This document shows positions 7,575-15,280 of a DNA stretch of 33,606 nt, piece by piece; the stretch's first letter is position 1; the number at the start of each line of letters is the position of its first letter. The notes under the pieces are model-generated. The model saw nothing but the letters and a program-made list of their open reading frames with translations. It was not told the origin of the DNA and searched no databases. The stretch is from positions 1-33,606 of the forward strand of contig JAFAYV010000010.1 in the NCBI GenBank assembly GCA_019240115.1. The letters are read 5' to 3'. This stretch comes from Solirubrobacterales bacterium (GTDB lineage Bacteria > Actinomycetota > Thermoleophilia > Solirubrobacterales > Solirubrobacteraceae). The translations under genes and the position numbers were made by a program.

Positions 7575-8398
7575 CCGGCTGCCACCTCCTCCTCGTCGAA
7601 GATCAGGATCTCTCCCCGGCTCAGCTCGAGCCGGTCGCCCGCCCAGCGCGTCCACGCGCCGGTCAGCATCGCGTCGGGCACCTCGAGCCCGAGCTCGCGC
7701 AGACGGCGCAGCTGGAGCGCGAGCGCCGGCGGGCGATAGCGCACCGCCCGCGCATAGCCGGGCAGCGGCCGCAGCGGGCGCCCCGAGACGATGCTCCCGC
7801 GCTTGTTGCCCATGCCCGCCTCCGCGCCCACGCCGCGCAAAGCGATCACCGTGCCGGCGAGCATCCGCAGGCCGGCGCCGTCGCCGGCGCGGCCGCCGAT
7901 CGCCACCAGCCCACGTCGCATCGCGGCCCCCGCCTCCTGCCCCGCATCGCCGGCGATCACGATCTCCCCGCCGCTCATCCCCGCGCGCGTGCCCGGGTAC
8001 CCGGCCCCCGCCGACGCGCCCGCCGACCCCTCGATGCGGACCAGGCCGCCGCGCAGCTCGGCGCCCGCGAACGCGCCGGCATCGCCGTCGATCACGATCT
8101 CGCCGCCGGTCATCCGCGCGCCGACGTGGTCGCCGCACGACCCCTCGACGCGCAGGCGGCCGCCGCGCATGCCGGCGCCGATGCGGTCGATGCGCCCCAG
8201 CTCGCCGCGCAGCACGAGCTCGTCGGTGCCATACCCGCTGACGGCGAATAGCTCGCCGACGCCGACCCGGTCGCGCCCGCAGCGGATCGCCGTTCCGGCG
8301 ACCTCGATCGCGCTGCGCCCCCGCGTCGTCTCGGGCACGAGCGGCGAGAGATCGACGCGCGCCGGGGGCGAGGTCAGGGCCGTCAGGGTCAGTGTCAC
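7571..8398 (-). CDS. fhcC: Formyltransferase/hydrolase complex subunit C
   Basis: The 275-residue protein is built from repeated short beta-helix turns of the GxxGxxxxGG type (for example IGAGMRGGRLRVEG, VGARMTGGEIVIDGDAG, AGAAMRRGLVAIGGRAG) between residues 75 and 210. This is characteristic of FhcC and archaeal FwdC. With FhcA, B and D it forms the complex that moves the formyl group from H4MPT to methylofuran and hydrolyses it to formate. The GTG start overlaps the fhcD stop (GTGA), and the stop overlaps mch (ATGA). The order fhcB-A-D-C is kept here. Confidence 0.95.
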   Translation of the reverse strand: MTLTLTALTSPPARVDLSPLVPETTRGRSAIEVAGTAIRCGRDRVGVGELFAVSGYGTDELVLRGELGRIDRIGAGMRGGRLRVEGSCGDHVGARMTGGEIVIDGDAGAFAGAELRGGLVRIEGSAGASAGAGYPGTRAGMSGGEIVIAGDAGQEAGAAMRRGLVAIGGRAGDGAGLRMLAGTVIALRGVGAEAGMGNKRGSIVSGRPLRPLPGYARAVRYRPPALALQLRRLRELGLEVPDAMLTGAWTRWAGDRLELSRGEILIFDEEEVAAG

Positions 8399-9306
8399 GG
8401 CGGGTCTCGCAGCTCGGACAGGGGGAAGTGGAAGGGGCCGAGGTCGCCGCCGAAGTTCGCGGCGGTGACCTGGAGCGCGCCGGCGTCCGCGGCCGCGTGC
8501 AGCCCGCGGCGCATGCACTCGCGCACCGCGGCCTCGGATACGCCGTCGATGACGATCTCGAACACCGCCCCGACGCCGTCGGGCACAAAGCTGTCGTCGA
8601 CCTGCGCGCGCAACGTGGGGGCCATGCGATGGTTCGTCGTGGCCGGGATCGATGACGAGCGCAGCGAGCCGACCTTGCTGCCGCTGCGCACGATCCCGCC
8701 CGGGAACGGCAGCGCGATGCCGGGACCGCGCATCGCGTCGGCGGCGGCCTGCGCGGCGACGAGCGCATGCGCGTCGTCGGCGCCGAGGAAGACGAGGTTG
8801 CCGCCCGCCACCCCGGTGTCGACGCCGACCGACTCACAGCACAGGAACTCGCCCTCCATCACCGGGATGCGCCAGAAGCGCTCGCCGGCCACGACCTTGC
8901 TCGCCTGGAACCCGTCGCCGAAGTAGCGCAGTGCCGAGCCGACCGCGACGCGCTTCTCGCCGTCGGGGAGTCCGTCAAAGCAGGCGCTCGTCGGGCACGT
9001 CATGACGCTCTGGCCGACGCGCTCAAGGATCCGCTCGCCGACGCCCTCGGAATCCATCGCGAACAGGAGCACCGCGATCCCGGGGCGCCCGTCGGGGGTC
9101 TCGCCGGCGTCGAGCGGGCGCTCGATCGCCGCCTCGCACTTGCAGCCGATCACCGAGGTCGCAAAGCCGGTCATCGAGCGCGCCGCCTCGAGCGCCCAGG
9201 CATCGGTGGCGGCGGTGATCACGACCCGGGCGTAGCGCATCGGGAACGCCTCGGCGAACTCGTCGGTGACCTCGGTGTCGCCGAGCCGATAGGCGCCGTC
9301 GCTCAT
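8395..9306 (-). CDS. fhcD: Formylmethanofuran:H4MPT formyltransferase, complex subunit D
   Basis: The 303-residue protein matches Ftr/FhcD, which transfers the formyl group between formyl-H4MPT and methylofuran. The N-terminus reads EVTDEFAEAFPMRYARVVITA, with family motifs EAAIERPL, MTCPTSACFDGLP, FWRIPVMEGEF and ALPFPGGIVRSGSKVGS, and the ending ANFGGDLGPFHFPL. Length and motif order are normal for the family. Its ATG overlaps the fhcA stop (ATGA) and its stop overlaps the fhcC GTG. Confidence 0.97.
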   Translation of the reverse strand: MSDGAYRLGDTEVTDEFAEAFPMRYARVVITAATDAWALEAARSMTGFATSVIGCKCEAAIERPLDAGETPDGRPGIAVLLFAMDSEGVGERILERVGQSVMTCPTSACFDGLPDGEKRVAVGSALRYFGDGFQASKVVAGERFWRIPVMEGEFLCCESVGVDTGVAGGNLVFLGADDAHALVAAQAAADAMRGPGIALPFPGGIVRSGSKVGSLRSSSIPATTNHRMAPTLRAQVDDSFVPDGVGAVFEIVIDGVSEAAVRECMRRGLHAAADAGALQVTAANFGGDLGPFHFPLSELRDPP

Positions 9307-10937
9307 GACGCCTCCACGGTGCGGGCGGGCTCGCGCAGCGCCGGATCGCGCACCGGATAGTGATCGAAGGCGACCGTGTAGCGCTCGCCGAACAGCGGCT
9401 CGAGCACCTCGGCGACCGCGGGATCGAACGGCGCGCGCCCGCTGAGCAGCAGGCCGTCCTGCACCCGGCGCAGGTCGCCGTCCTCGACGAGGAGCTCGCC
9501 GCCCTGGATGACGTAGCGCGGCGTCGAGAACATCTCCTCGCGGTCCTCGCGGTCGTGGTAGATCGTCACGTCGGCGTCGGCCCCGACGCCGAGATGGCCC
9601 TTGTCGCGCAGGCCCAGGCGTCGCGCCGGCGCGGCCCGGGTGATGATCGCGATCTCGTTCAGCGTGTACTCGCGGTCGAGGTCGTCGAGCAGGGCGGTGC
9701 GGCGGATCGCCCGGCGATTGGCCCGGCCGAGCTGATCCTCGCGGTAGCCCCGGTCCATCAGCAGGCGGATGAGCTTCGGATAGGAGAGAAACGAGCCGCC
9801 GTTCGGGTGGTCGGTGGAGAGCATCACCTGCCAGGGGTCGCCTCCGAGCAGGAACAGCTCGAGCCCGATCCCCCACTGCAGCGCGTGGACGTAGTTGCCC
9901 GCCTGATAGGTGTAGGGGACGATCCCGCAGCCGGTCTCGACCTCGGTGTCGTGGTTGAGCCACTTGCCGCCGTCGAGGTCGCGCAGCACGGTCGACACGT
10001 GGGCGTCGGCGGTCGTCGTCACCGCGTCGCCGAACATGACCTGGCCGACGTCGACGGTGAACTCGGGGTGAGCGGCGAGATGCTCGAGCAGCTCGGGCGC
10101 TCGCGAGCGCATCGGACCGCCCGGTTCTCCGCCGTAGCTGTGGAACTGCAGGTGGGCGAAGTGCGCCTGGCGCCCGTCGAGGGTGCGCATCGTGTCGAGC
10201 GTCGTGGCGGCGTTGCCGGCGACCCCGAGGTTGTTGGCGTGCACGTGGACCGGGTGAGGGAGGCCGAGCCCGTCCACCGCCGAGCCGATCGCCTCGATCA
10301 CCTGGCGGGGGGTGACCGCGAAGCCGGCGATCGTGTCGTCGAGCGACTCGATCACCCCGTTGCTCTGCTTGAACAGCTCCACCCCGCCGGGATTGACGAG
10401 CTTGACGCCGTAGCCGCCGGTCGCCTGCAGCCACCACGCGATCGCGTCGCGCAGGTGCGCCGAGCCGTCGCGGATGAGCTCGAACAGCACCTGGTTGTTG
10501 CCCATGAGGATGAGGAAGGCCTTGTCGATCATCGGCGTGTCGCGCAGCTCGGCGAGCACATGACGCGCGGCCAGTGGCGGCGCCGCCGCCTCGACCACCG
10601 TCGTGTAGCCGAGCAGCGAGTAGCGGTAGCCGGTGGCGAACGTCGAGGGCACGAGCCCGCCGGTGCCCGAGCGCAGCAGCTCGGTCCGGTCGATCGGGTC
10701 GTCGCGGCGATCGTCGGACAGCAGGCGCCGCGCCGCGGTGACCTTGGGTCCCGCGATGTGGGCGTGGATGTCGACCCCGCCGGGCATGACCACCATCCCG
10801 CGCGCGTCGATCGTGCGCGCCTGCGCCCCGACATCGTCGACGATCCGGCCGTCGCGCAGGCAGAGGTCGCGGACCTCGCCGTCGACCTCGTTGGCCGGGT
10901 CGTGGATCGCACCGCCGGTGATCCGGATCTCGGTCAT
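9303..10937 (-). CDS. fhcA: Formyltransferase/hydrolase complex subunit A (amidohydrolase)
   Basis: The 544-residue protein is an amidohydrolase-fold FhcA/FwdA that hydrolyses formyl-methylofuran to formate. The metal motif HAHIAG gives His58 and His60. GGYGVKLVNPGG gives Lys179, the position of the carboxylated lysine in FwdA. HVHANNLG supplies His231 and His233, and LSTDHPNGGSF gives Asp376. All the expected catalytic ligands therefore appear intact. The C-terminus has the usual amidohydrolase beta-sandwich segment GADADVTIYHDREDREEMF. Both ends overlap neighbours by four bases (fhcB upstream, fhcD downstream). Confidence 0.97.
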   Translation of the reverse strand: MTEIRITGGAIHDPANEVDGEVRDLCLRDGRIVDDVGAQARTIDARGMVVMPGGVDIHAHIAGPKVTAARRLLSDDRRDDPIDRTELLRSGTGGLVPSTFATGYRYSLLGYTTVVEAAAPPLAARHVLAELRDTPMIDKAFLILMGNNQVLFELIRDGSAHLRDAIAWWLQATGGYGVKLVNPGGVELFKQSNGVIESLDDTIAGFAVTPRQVIEAIGSAVDGLGLPHPVHVHANNLGVAGNAATTLDTMRTLDGRQAHFAHLQFHSYGGEPGGPMRSRAPELLEHLAAHPEFTVDVGQVMFGDAVTTTADAHVSTVLRDLDGGKWLNHDTEVETGCGIVPYTYQAGNYVHALQWGIGLELFLLGGDPWQVMLSTDHPNGGSFLSYPKLIRLLMDRGYREDQLGRANRRAIRRTALLDDLDREYTLNEIAIITRAAPARRLGLRDKGHLGVGADADVTIYHDREDREEMFSTPRYVIQGGELLVEDGDLRRVQDGLLLSGRAPFDPAVAEVLEPLFGERYTVAFDHYPVRDPALREPARTVEAS

Positions 10938-12046
10938 CGCGCCAGCCCCTCGCCGATCCGCGCCAGCAGCTGCGCGGCCGTCGGGCGATCGGCGGGCCAC
11001 GGAGCCGCCAGCGCGAGCGGCACCTCGTCGAGGCGATGCGCCGTGCCGGGAGCCGCTACCCCCGGGGGCGCCGTCGCGATGTGCACCGCGGCGTCGGCGA
11101 CCGGGAGCGCGCTGAGCGCGATCGTCGTCACCCCGGGGCGGGCGGGCGCCTCGACGCACACCGCGACGTCGACCCCCTCGTCGACCGCGAGCGCGAGCTC
11201 GGGATGGCCGCTGGCGAGGTCGACGGCGGCGGGGTACCCGGTCTGCCAGGTCAGGACCGCGTCGGCGCCGGCGCTGCCGGCGACCGGCGGGAGGCCGAGC
11301 GTCACCACGTGGCGCTGATCGCTGAGCGCGCGCACGAGCTCGTACAGCGCGAGCGCCGCCCGCGGGCCGCCGAGACCGGGGCCGTGCACGAAGGCGGCGT
11401 GGGGAACCGCGTGGAGCCGGTCAAGCAGCCCCCGCAACTCGCCGGCGAGATCGTCCTCGGTCAGCGGCAGCTCGCGCTCGAGCACGTGCAGGCTTCTGAT
11501 CGCTTCGAGGTCGCGCCCTGCCGCCCAGCGCAGGCGCACGTCGGCGCGCGCGGCGGTGGCGGTGTCGCGGTCGTCGACGACGACGAGCGTCGCGCCCGAG
11601 CCGAGACGTTCGAGCAGCCGCGGGTGCGTGACCTCGGGATCCTCGCGCCACACCACGACGACCTCCGCGCGGTCGCGGATCTCGCCCAGGGTGGCGGTCG
11701 AGCTGCCCCGTCGGGCGACCGCCTCGGGGTCGGGCGCGCGATCGACGCGGACGAGCGCGCCGAGACGATCGGCGAGCGTCACCGCGGCGCGCGCGTCCTC
11801 GACGGTCGCGCCGTCGAAGCCGTGCAGCAGCGGCCGGCGCGCCGCGCCCAGGAGCTCCACCGCGCGGTCCAGCGCCGCGGTCACGTCGGCGGGCGCACCG
11901 TCGATGCTCGCCGCCGCGCCGCCGGCGTCGCGCCGCGCCGCCAGCCAGCGCGAGCCCAGCGCGCACTCCGGCGTCAGCGCGGTGCCCTCCGCGGTCACGT
12001 CGTCGCACAGCAGCCCGCAGCCGGCGCAGATCAGCGGCTCGCTCAC
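10934..12046 (-). CDS. fhcB: Formyltransferase/hydrolase complex subunit B
   Basis: The 370-residue protein resembles the molybdopterin-enzyme-like FwdB/FmdB family. It keeps an N-terminal cysteine cluster, LICAGCGLLCDDV, with Cys7, Cys10 and Cys14 plus Cys28 in TPECALGS. It continues with ARRPLLHGFDGATVEDARAA and VVVWREDPEVTHPRLLER. Bacterial FhcB has a structural, non-redox role in a complex that works without the formate-dehydrogenase chemistry of methanogens. The protein is shorter than archaeal FwdB, consistent with that. Retention of four cysteines in iron-sulfur-like spacing is worth noting. The GTG at 12046 overlaps the preceding ligase stop (GTGA) and starts just before the conserved cysteines. 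Confidence 0.92.
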   Translation of the reverse strand: MSEPLICAGCGLLCDDVTAEGTALTPECALGSRWLAARRDAGGAAASIDGAPADVTAALDRAVELLGAARRPLLHGFDGATVEDARAAVTLADRLGALVRVDRAPDPEAVARRGSSTATLGEIRDRAEVVVVWREDPEVTHPRLLERLGSGATLVVVDDRDTATAARADVRLRWAAGRDLEAIRSLHVLERELPLTEDDLAGELRGLLDRLHAVPHAAFVHGPGLGGPRAALALYELVRALSDQRHVVTLGLPPVAGSAGADAVLTWQTGYPAAVDLASGHPELALAVDEGVDVAVCVEAPARPGVTTIALSALPVADAAVHIATAPPGVAAPGTAHRLDEVPLALAAPWPADRPTAAQLLARIGEGLAR

Positions 12047-13107
12047 CGAGCCAGCACCGTCCCCGGCAATGCTCTTAAGAGCCCGGTCCCGACCGCGCGC
12101 AGCTCGTTCACCGCGTGCTCGCCCGACACGAGCGTGCAGACCGGCTGGCCGCGCGCGATCGACTCCCCGGCGCGGGGGATGTCGCGCGCGAGCCCCGAGG
12201 GCCACCAGTCCGGGTGGGGCGCGCGCAGGTCGCGGTCGGCGAACAGCACAAGCTTCACCCTACCCGCGGGCGGCGCCGGAACCACGGGCGGTCGCCGGCC
12301 ACGCGCTCCCTCGACGTGTGCGGCGAACGCGCCGGGTCCGACGAGCTCGAGCGCCGCCGTCGGCCGGGGGTTGACCTCGAGCACCCATGTCTGGCGCCCG
12401 TCCCAGATCGCGTCGACGCCGAAGGCGCCCCGCACCCCGAACCGCGCGGCGACCTCGTCGCACACCGCGCCCAGCCGGCCCGCGAGCTCGGCGCGCTCCC
12501 CGGCGGGCAGCCGCGGCGGCGTCACGTTGCCCGTCCAGCGAAAGCCGCGCGGCGCCAGCAGCTGCTCGGTGACCGCGAGCGTGCTCGCGGTCCGGGCGTC
12601 GGCGAGCGCCACCGCCGAGCACGGCACGCCCGCGACGAACCGCTGCAGGATCTCCGTCGATCGCGGTCGGCCGCCCGCCCAGCGTCGGATCCCGCGCCCG
12701 CCGCCGCCCCGCAGCGGCTTGCGCAGCCACGCGCCGTCTTGCACCGCGGGCTCGCGCCTGCGGGTCTCGGGAGCGCGCGCCCCCGCGGCCCGGGCCGCCG
12801 CCGCCACCGCCCACGGGTCGCGAACCGCCGCGAGCCGATCGGCCGGCGTGCCGAGCAGCTCGCGCCCGTCGGCGAGCCGCGCCACCAGGTCGGGACGGTT
12901 CTCGAGACCGGCCCCGTAGACGACCGCGTCGGCGGCGACCCCGTCGGCGAGCGCGACGAGCGCGTCGTTGCTCGCCGCGGTGCCACCGGGGGCGATCCGA
13001 CGCAGGTCGACGTCGCCGAAGCGATCGAGCGCGATCACGCGGTGGCCGTCGGCGACGGCGAGCTGCGCGAGCATGCGCGCGCTGACCGCCACGACGAGCA
13101 CGGTCAC
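12043..13107 (-). CDS. ATP-grasp ligase, MfnD-like (tyramine/tyrosine-glutamate ligase candidate)
   Basis: A 354-residue ATP-grasp protein: N-terminal VTVLVVAVSARMLAQLAV, a glycine-rich KPLRGGGGRGIRRW lid, and the metal-binding motif WVLEVNPRPTAALELVG. In archaea MfnD glutamylates tyramine during methanofuran synthesis, and ATP-grasp proteins of this kind sit beside fhc genes in methylotrophs. The neighbourhood contains mfnB, mfnE and mfnF, so a glutamate ligase acting on the tyrosine or tyramine moiety of methylofuran is the most economical role. No decarboxylase for tyrosine is visible here, and bacterial methylofuran is reported to carry tyrosine. The GTG start overlaps the CitG-like stop (GTGA). 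Confidence 0.82.
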   Translation of the reverse strand: MTVLVVAVSARMLAQLAVADGHRVIALDRFGDVDLRRIAPGGTAASNDALVALADGVAADAVVYGAGLENRPDLVARLADGRELLGTPADRLAAVRDPWAVAAAARAAGARAPETRRREPAVQDGAWLRKPLRGGGGRGIRRWAGGRPRSTEILQRFVAGVPCSAVALADARTASTLAVTEQLLAPRGFRWTGNVTPPRLPAGERAELAGRLGAVCDEVAARFGVRGAFGVDAIWDGRQTWVLEVNPRPTAALELVGPGAFAAHVEGARGRRPPVVPAPPAGRVKLVLFADRDLRAPHPDWWPSGLARDIPRAGESIARGQPVCTLVSGEHAVNELRAVGTGLLRALPGTVLAR

Positions 13108-13979
13108 GGCAGCGCCACCCCGGTCAGCAGCGCCGCGAGCAGCGTGGCGGCGACGAGATCGGCGGTCGTGCCGGGATTGCGGCGGTTGCCCTCGGCGCGC
13201 AGCCACGCGTCGAGGCTCTCGGCCGTCCGCTCGCCGCGGAGCACCTCGCCGGCGGCGTCCGCGACCTCGCGCGCGGCCGCGCGGCCCGCCTTGCGCGCGA
13301 TCAGCGTGTCCGGCCGGCTGGCCAGCAGCCACAGGTGCAGGTCGGCGATCGCCTCGAGCGTGGGCCGGCCCGCGCGCAGCGCCGCGGTCAGCGCGGGCAG
13401 CCCGGCGTCGAAGACGATCGCATAGCCGGTCGCGTACTCCGAGGCGATGTCGTCGCGGTCGGCGGCCGCGGCCATCGCGGTCCGCAGATCGACGCGCACC
13501 GGCGCGCGAACGTCGTGCTCGGGCGCGTCACCCAGCCCGCCGGGCGCGGCCCGGGCGATGGCGGCGAAGGCGGCGGCGGCATCGGCGACGGTCAAATCGG
13601 CGAGCGCCCGCTCCACCGCGTCGCGCAGCGTCTCCGCGCCATCCCGGCTCGCCGCCGCGCGCGCCAGCGGGGCGAACAGGAGCACGATCCCGAGGTTCGT
13701 GTTCGCCGCCGCGACCGCGGCCGTGGCCTGCACCGCCTGCTCGATCAGGGCGCCGATCCCGAGCCGGTCGGCCCGCGCCAGGACGGGGCCGATGGCGAGC
13801 CCCGAGCGGACCATGTCGGCGAACGTCGTGTCGGCGAAGCCGTGTGACGGGGTGATGTTGCCGGGCTTGGGCGCGGAGACCTCGAGCACGCAGGCCAGCG
13901 ACACCGCCGCTACCAGCCGGTCGTCGCCCGGGCGAGCGGGCTCTGGTTCGGCTAGGGTTGAGCCCACTTCGGCCACCAT
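13104..13979 (-). CDS. CitG/MdcB-like protein (triphosphoribosyl-dephospho-CoA synthase family), H4MPT-cluster type
   Basis: A 291-residue helical protein with the family hallmarks EVSAPKPGNITPSHGF (about residues 33-48), AANTNLGIVLLFAPLA and EYATGYAIVFDAGLPAL, ending RNPGTTADLVAATLLAALL. The family transfers a triphosphoribosyl group from ATP in citrate-lyase prosthetic group synthesis. No citrate or malonate decarboxylase genes are nearby, but members of this family recur in methylotroph and planctomycete H4MPT clusters. A nucleotide-dependent phosphoribosyl-type step in H4MPT assembly is a plausible inference, but unproven. It is the first gene of the eight-gene operon and diverges from fae by 21 bp. 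The first ~20 residues are non-conserved, so the real start could be slightly further in. Confidence 0.85.
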   Translation of the reverse strand: MVAEVGSTLAEPEPARPGDDRLVAAVSLACVLEVSAPKPGNITPSHGFADTTFADMVRSGLAIGPVLARADRLGIGALIEQAVQATAAVAAANTNLGIVLLFAPLARAAASRDGAETLRDAVERALADLTVADAAAAFAAIARAAPGGLGDAPEHDVRAPVRVDLRTAMAAAADRDDIASEYATGYAIVFDAGLPALTAALRAGRPTLEAIADLHLWLLASRPDTLIARKAGRAAAREVADAAGEVLRGERTAESLDAWLRAEGNRRNPGTTADLVAATLLAALLTGVALP

Positions 13980-13991
13980 ACGAGAGAGAGG
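13953..13991 (+). promoter_or_regulatory. Putative fae -10 element and strong ribosome binding site
   Basis: TAGGGT at 13953-13958 fits a TANNNT -10 and would start a leader of about 36 nt. A purine-rich run, GAGAGAGAGG (13982-13991), stands nine bases before the fae ATG and is the strongest ribosome site in the one-carbon island. The -10 lies inside the 5' end of the divergent CitG-like gene. No good -35 hexamer was found, so the promoter call is weak and the ribosome site is firm. Confidence 0.5.
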
Positions 13992-14000
13992 CAGACACGC

Positions 14001-14513
14001 ATGGCCATCACCCTGTCAACCGGAGAGTCGCTCGTCGGCGACGGCAACGAGGTAGCGCACATCGACCTCTTGATCGGCTCCAAGAGCGGCCCCGTCGGCG
14101 CGGCGTTCGCCAGCGCGTTCACCACCGAGTCCGACGGCCACACGAACCTGATGGCGGTCGTCACGCCGAACCTGCCGGCCAAGCCCGACACCGTGATCAC
14201 GAACAAGGTCACGATCAAGGGCGAGAAGCAGGCCGTCCAGCTGTTCGGCCCCGCCCAGGCGGCCGTCGCCCGCGCCGTCGTGGACTCGGTCAGCGAGGGC
14301 ATCATCCCCAAGGACCAGGCCGACGAGCTGTGCATGATCGTCGGCGTCTTCATCCACTGGGACGCCTCCGACGACAAAGCGATCTACGACAACAACTACA
14401 CGGCCGTCAAGGAGTCGATCTCGCGCGCGCTGAAGGGCGAGCCGAGCATGGACAAGGTCCTCTCCGACACGCCGGAGGCCCGCCACCCGTTCGCGGGCGG
14501 CGCCGAGGGGTAG
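14001..14513 (+). CDS. fae: Formaldehyde-activating enzyme
   Basis: The 170-residue protein catalyses condensation of formaldehyde with H4MPT to methylene-H4MPT, the entry step of the pathway. The N-terminal signature GNEVAHIDLLIGSKSGPVG contains His20, equivalent to the catalytic His17 of the Methylorubrum enzyme. PNLPAKPDTVITNKVTIKG and the ending DTPEARHPF are also typical. Length matches stand-alone Fae with no fused hexulose-phosphate synthase domain. A strong Shine-Dalgarno sequence is consistent with the high Fae levels known in methylotrophs. It is the first gene of a four-gene run with the SDR, DHPS-like and mtdB. Confidence 0.98.
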   Translation: MAITLSTGESLVGDGNEVAHIDLLIGSKSGPVGAAFASAFTTESDGHTNLMAVVTPNLPAKPDTVITNKVTIKGEKQAVQLFGPAQAAVARAVVDSVSEGIIPKDQADELCMIVGVFIHWDASDDKAIYDNNYTAVKESISRALKGEPSMDKVLSDTPEARHPFAGGAEG

Positions 14514-14518
14514 CAGCG

Positions 14519-15280
14519 GTGGCGGCGCAGGCCGGGGGGCTCCCGCTCGCCGGTCTGCGCACCGTCGTGACGGGCGCCTCGAGCGGCATCGGCCGCGCGA
14601 TCGCGTCCGCGTTCGCGGGTGCCGGGGCCCGCGTCGGGATCGGCTATCACCGCTCCGGCGAGGCCGCGACGCAGCTCGCCGCAGAGCTCGGCGGAGACCA
14701 TCCCCCGCTGCAGGCCGACCTCGGCACCGCGGCGGGCTGCGAGGGGGTCGTCGAGGCGGCGTTCGCCGCGCTCGGCGGCCTCGACGTCTGGGTCAACAAC
14801 GCCGGCGCCGACATCCTCACCGGCGAGGCGGGAGGCTGGCCGCCCGAGCGCAAGCTCGACGCGCTGCTCGACGTCGATCTGAAGGCGACGATCCGCTGCT
14901 CGCGGCTGGTCGCGCCGCGAATGCCCGAGGGCGGCTGCATCCTGAACATGAGCTGGGATCACGCGGCCATCGACGGGATGGCGGGGCCCAACCCGGAGCT
15001 GCACGCGGCGGTCAAGGCCGCGATCCTCGGCTTCTCCAAGTCCTTCGCGCGTTCGGTCGCGCCCCGGGTGCGGGTCAACGTGCTCTGCCCGGGCTGGATC
15101 GAGACCGCGTTCGGAGAGGGCGCGGAGGACGAGTTCCATGCCCAGGTCGCCTCCGAGATCCCGCTGGGACGCTGGGGACGACCGCAGGATGTCGCCGGCG
15201 CGGCGGTATGGCTCGCCTCCCCGGCGGCCGCCTACGTCACCGGGCAGGCGGTCAACGTCAACGGGGGAGCGGTTGGCTGA
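14519..15280 (+). CDS. Short-chain dehydrogenase/reductase with His in place of catalytic Tyr
   Basis: The 253-residue classical-size SDR has the nucleotide motif TGASSGIG (residues 18-25), NNAG (93-96) and a Ser at 145 in ILNMSWDH. At the YxxxK position the sequence reads ELHAAVKAA, giving His162 and Lys166, so the usual proton-donating tyrosine is absent. After strand 2 it carries GYHRSGEAA, resembling the NADPH-binding YHRS segment of pteridine reductase PTR1. It lies between fae and the DHPS-like gene. GTG at 14519 is chosen because GAGGGG stands about nine bases upstream. Within an H4MPT cluster lacking an obvious dmrA, a dihydropterin reductase role is a reasonable hypothesis; an unrelated dehydrogenase is possible. 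Confidence 0.85.
   Translation: MAAQAGGLPLAGLRTVVTGASSGIGRAIASAFAGAGARVGIGYHRSGEAATQLAAELGGDHPPLQADLGTAAGCEGVVEAAFAALGGLDVWVNNAGADILTGEAGGWPPERKLDALLDVDLKATIRCSRLVAPRMPEGGCILNMSWDHAAIDGMAGPNPELHAAVKAAILGFSKSFARSVAPRVRVNVLCPGWIETAFGEGAEDEFHAQVASEIPLGRWGRPQDVAGAAVWLASPAAAYVTGQAVNVNGGAVG

Noticed and set aside
9360-11318. 652-codon plus-strand open frame opposite fhcA and fhcB
   Set aside because: The catalytic ligands of FhcA and the cysteines of FhcB are intact on the minus strand; the plus frame shows no family pattern.
11036-12919. 627-codon plus-strand frame over fhcB and the MfnD-like gene
   Set aside because: Shadow of GC-rich minus-strand genes; the composition is Arg/Pro/Ala-rich without domains.
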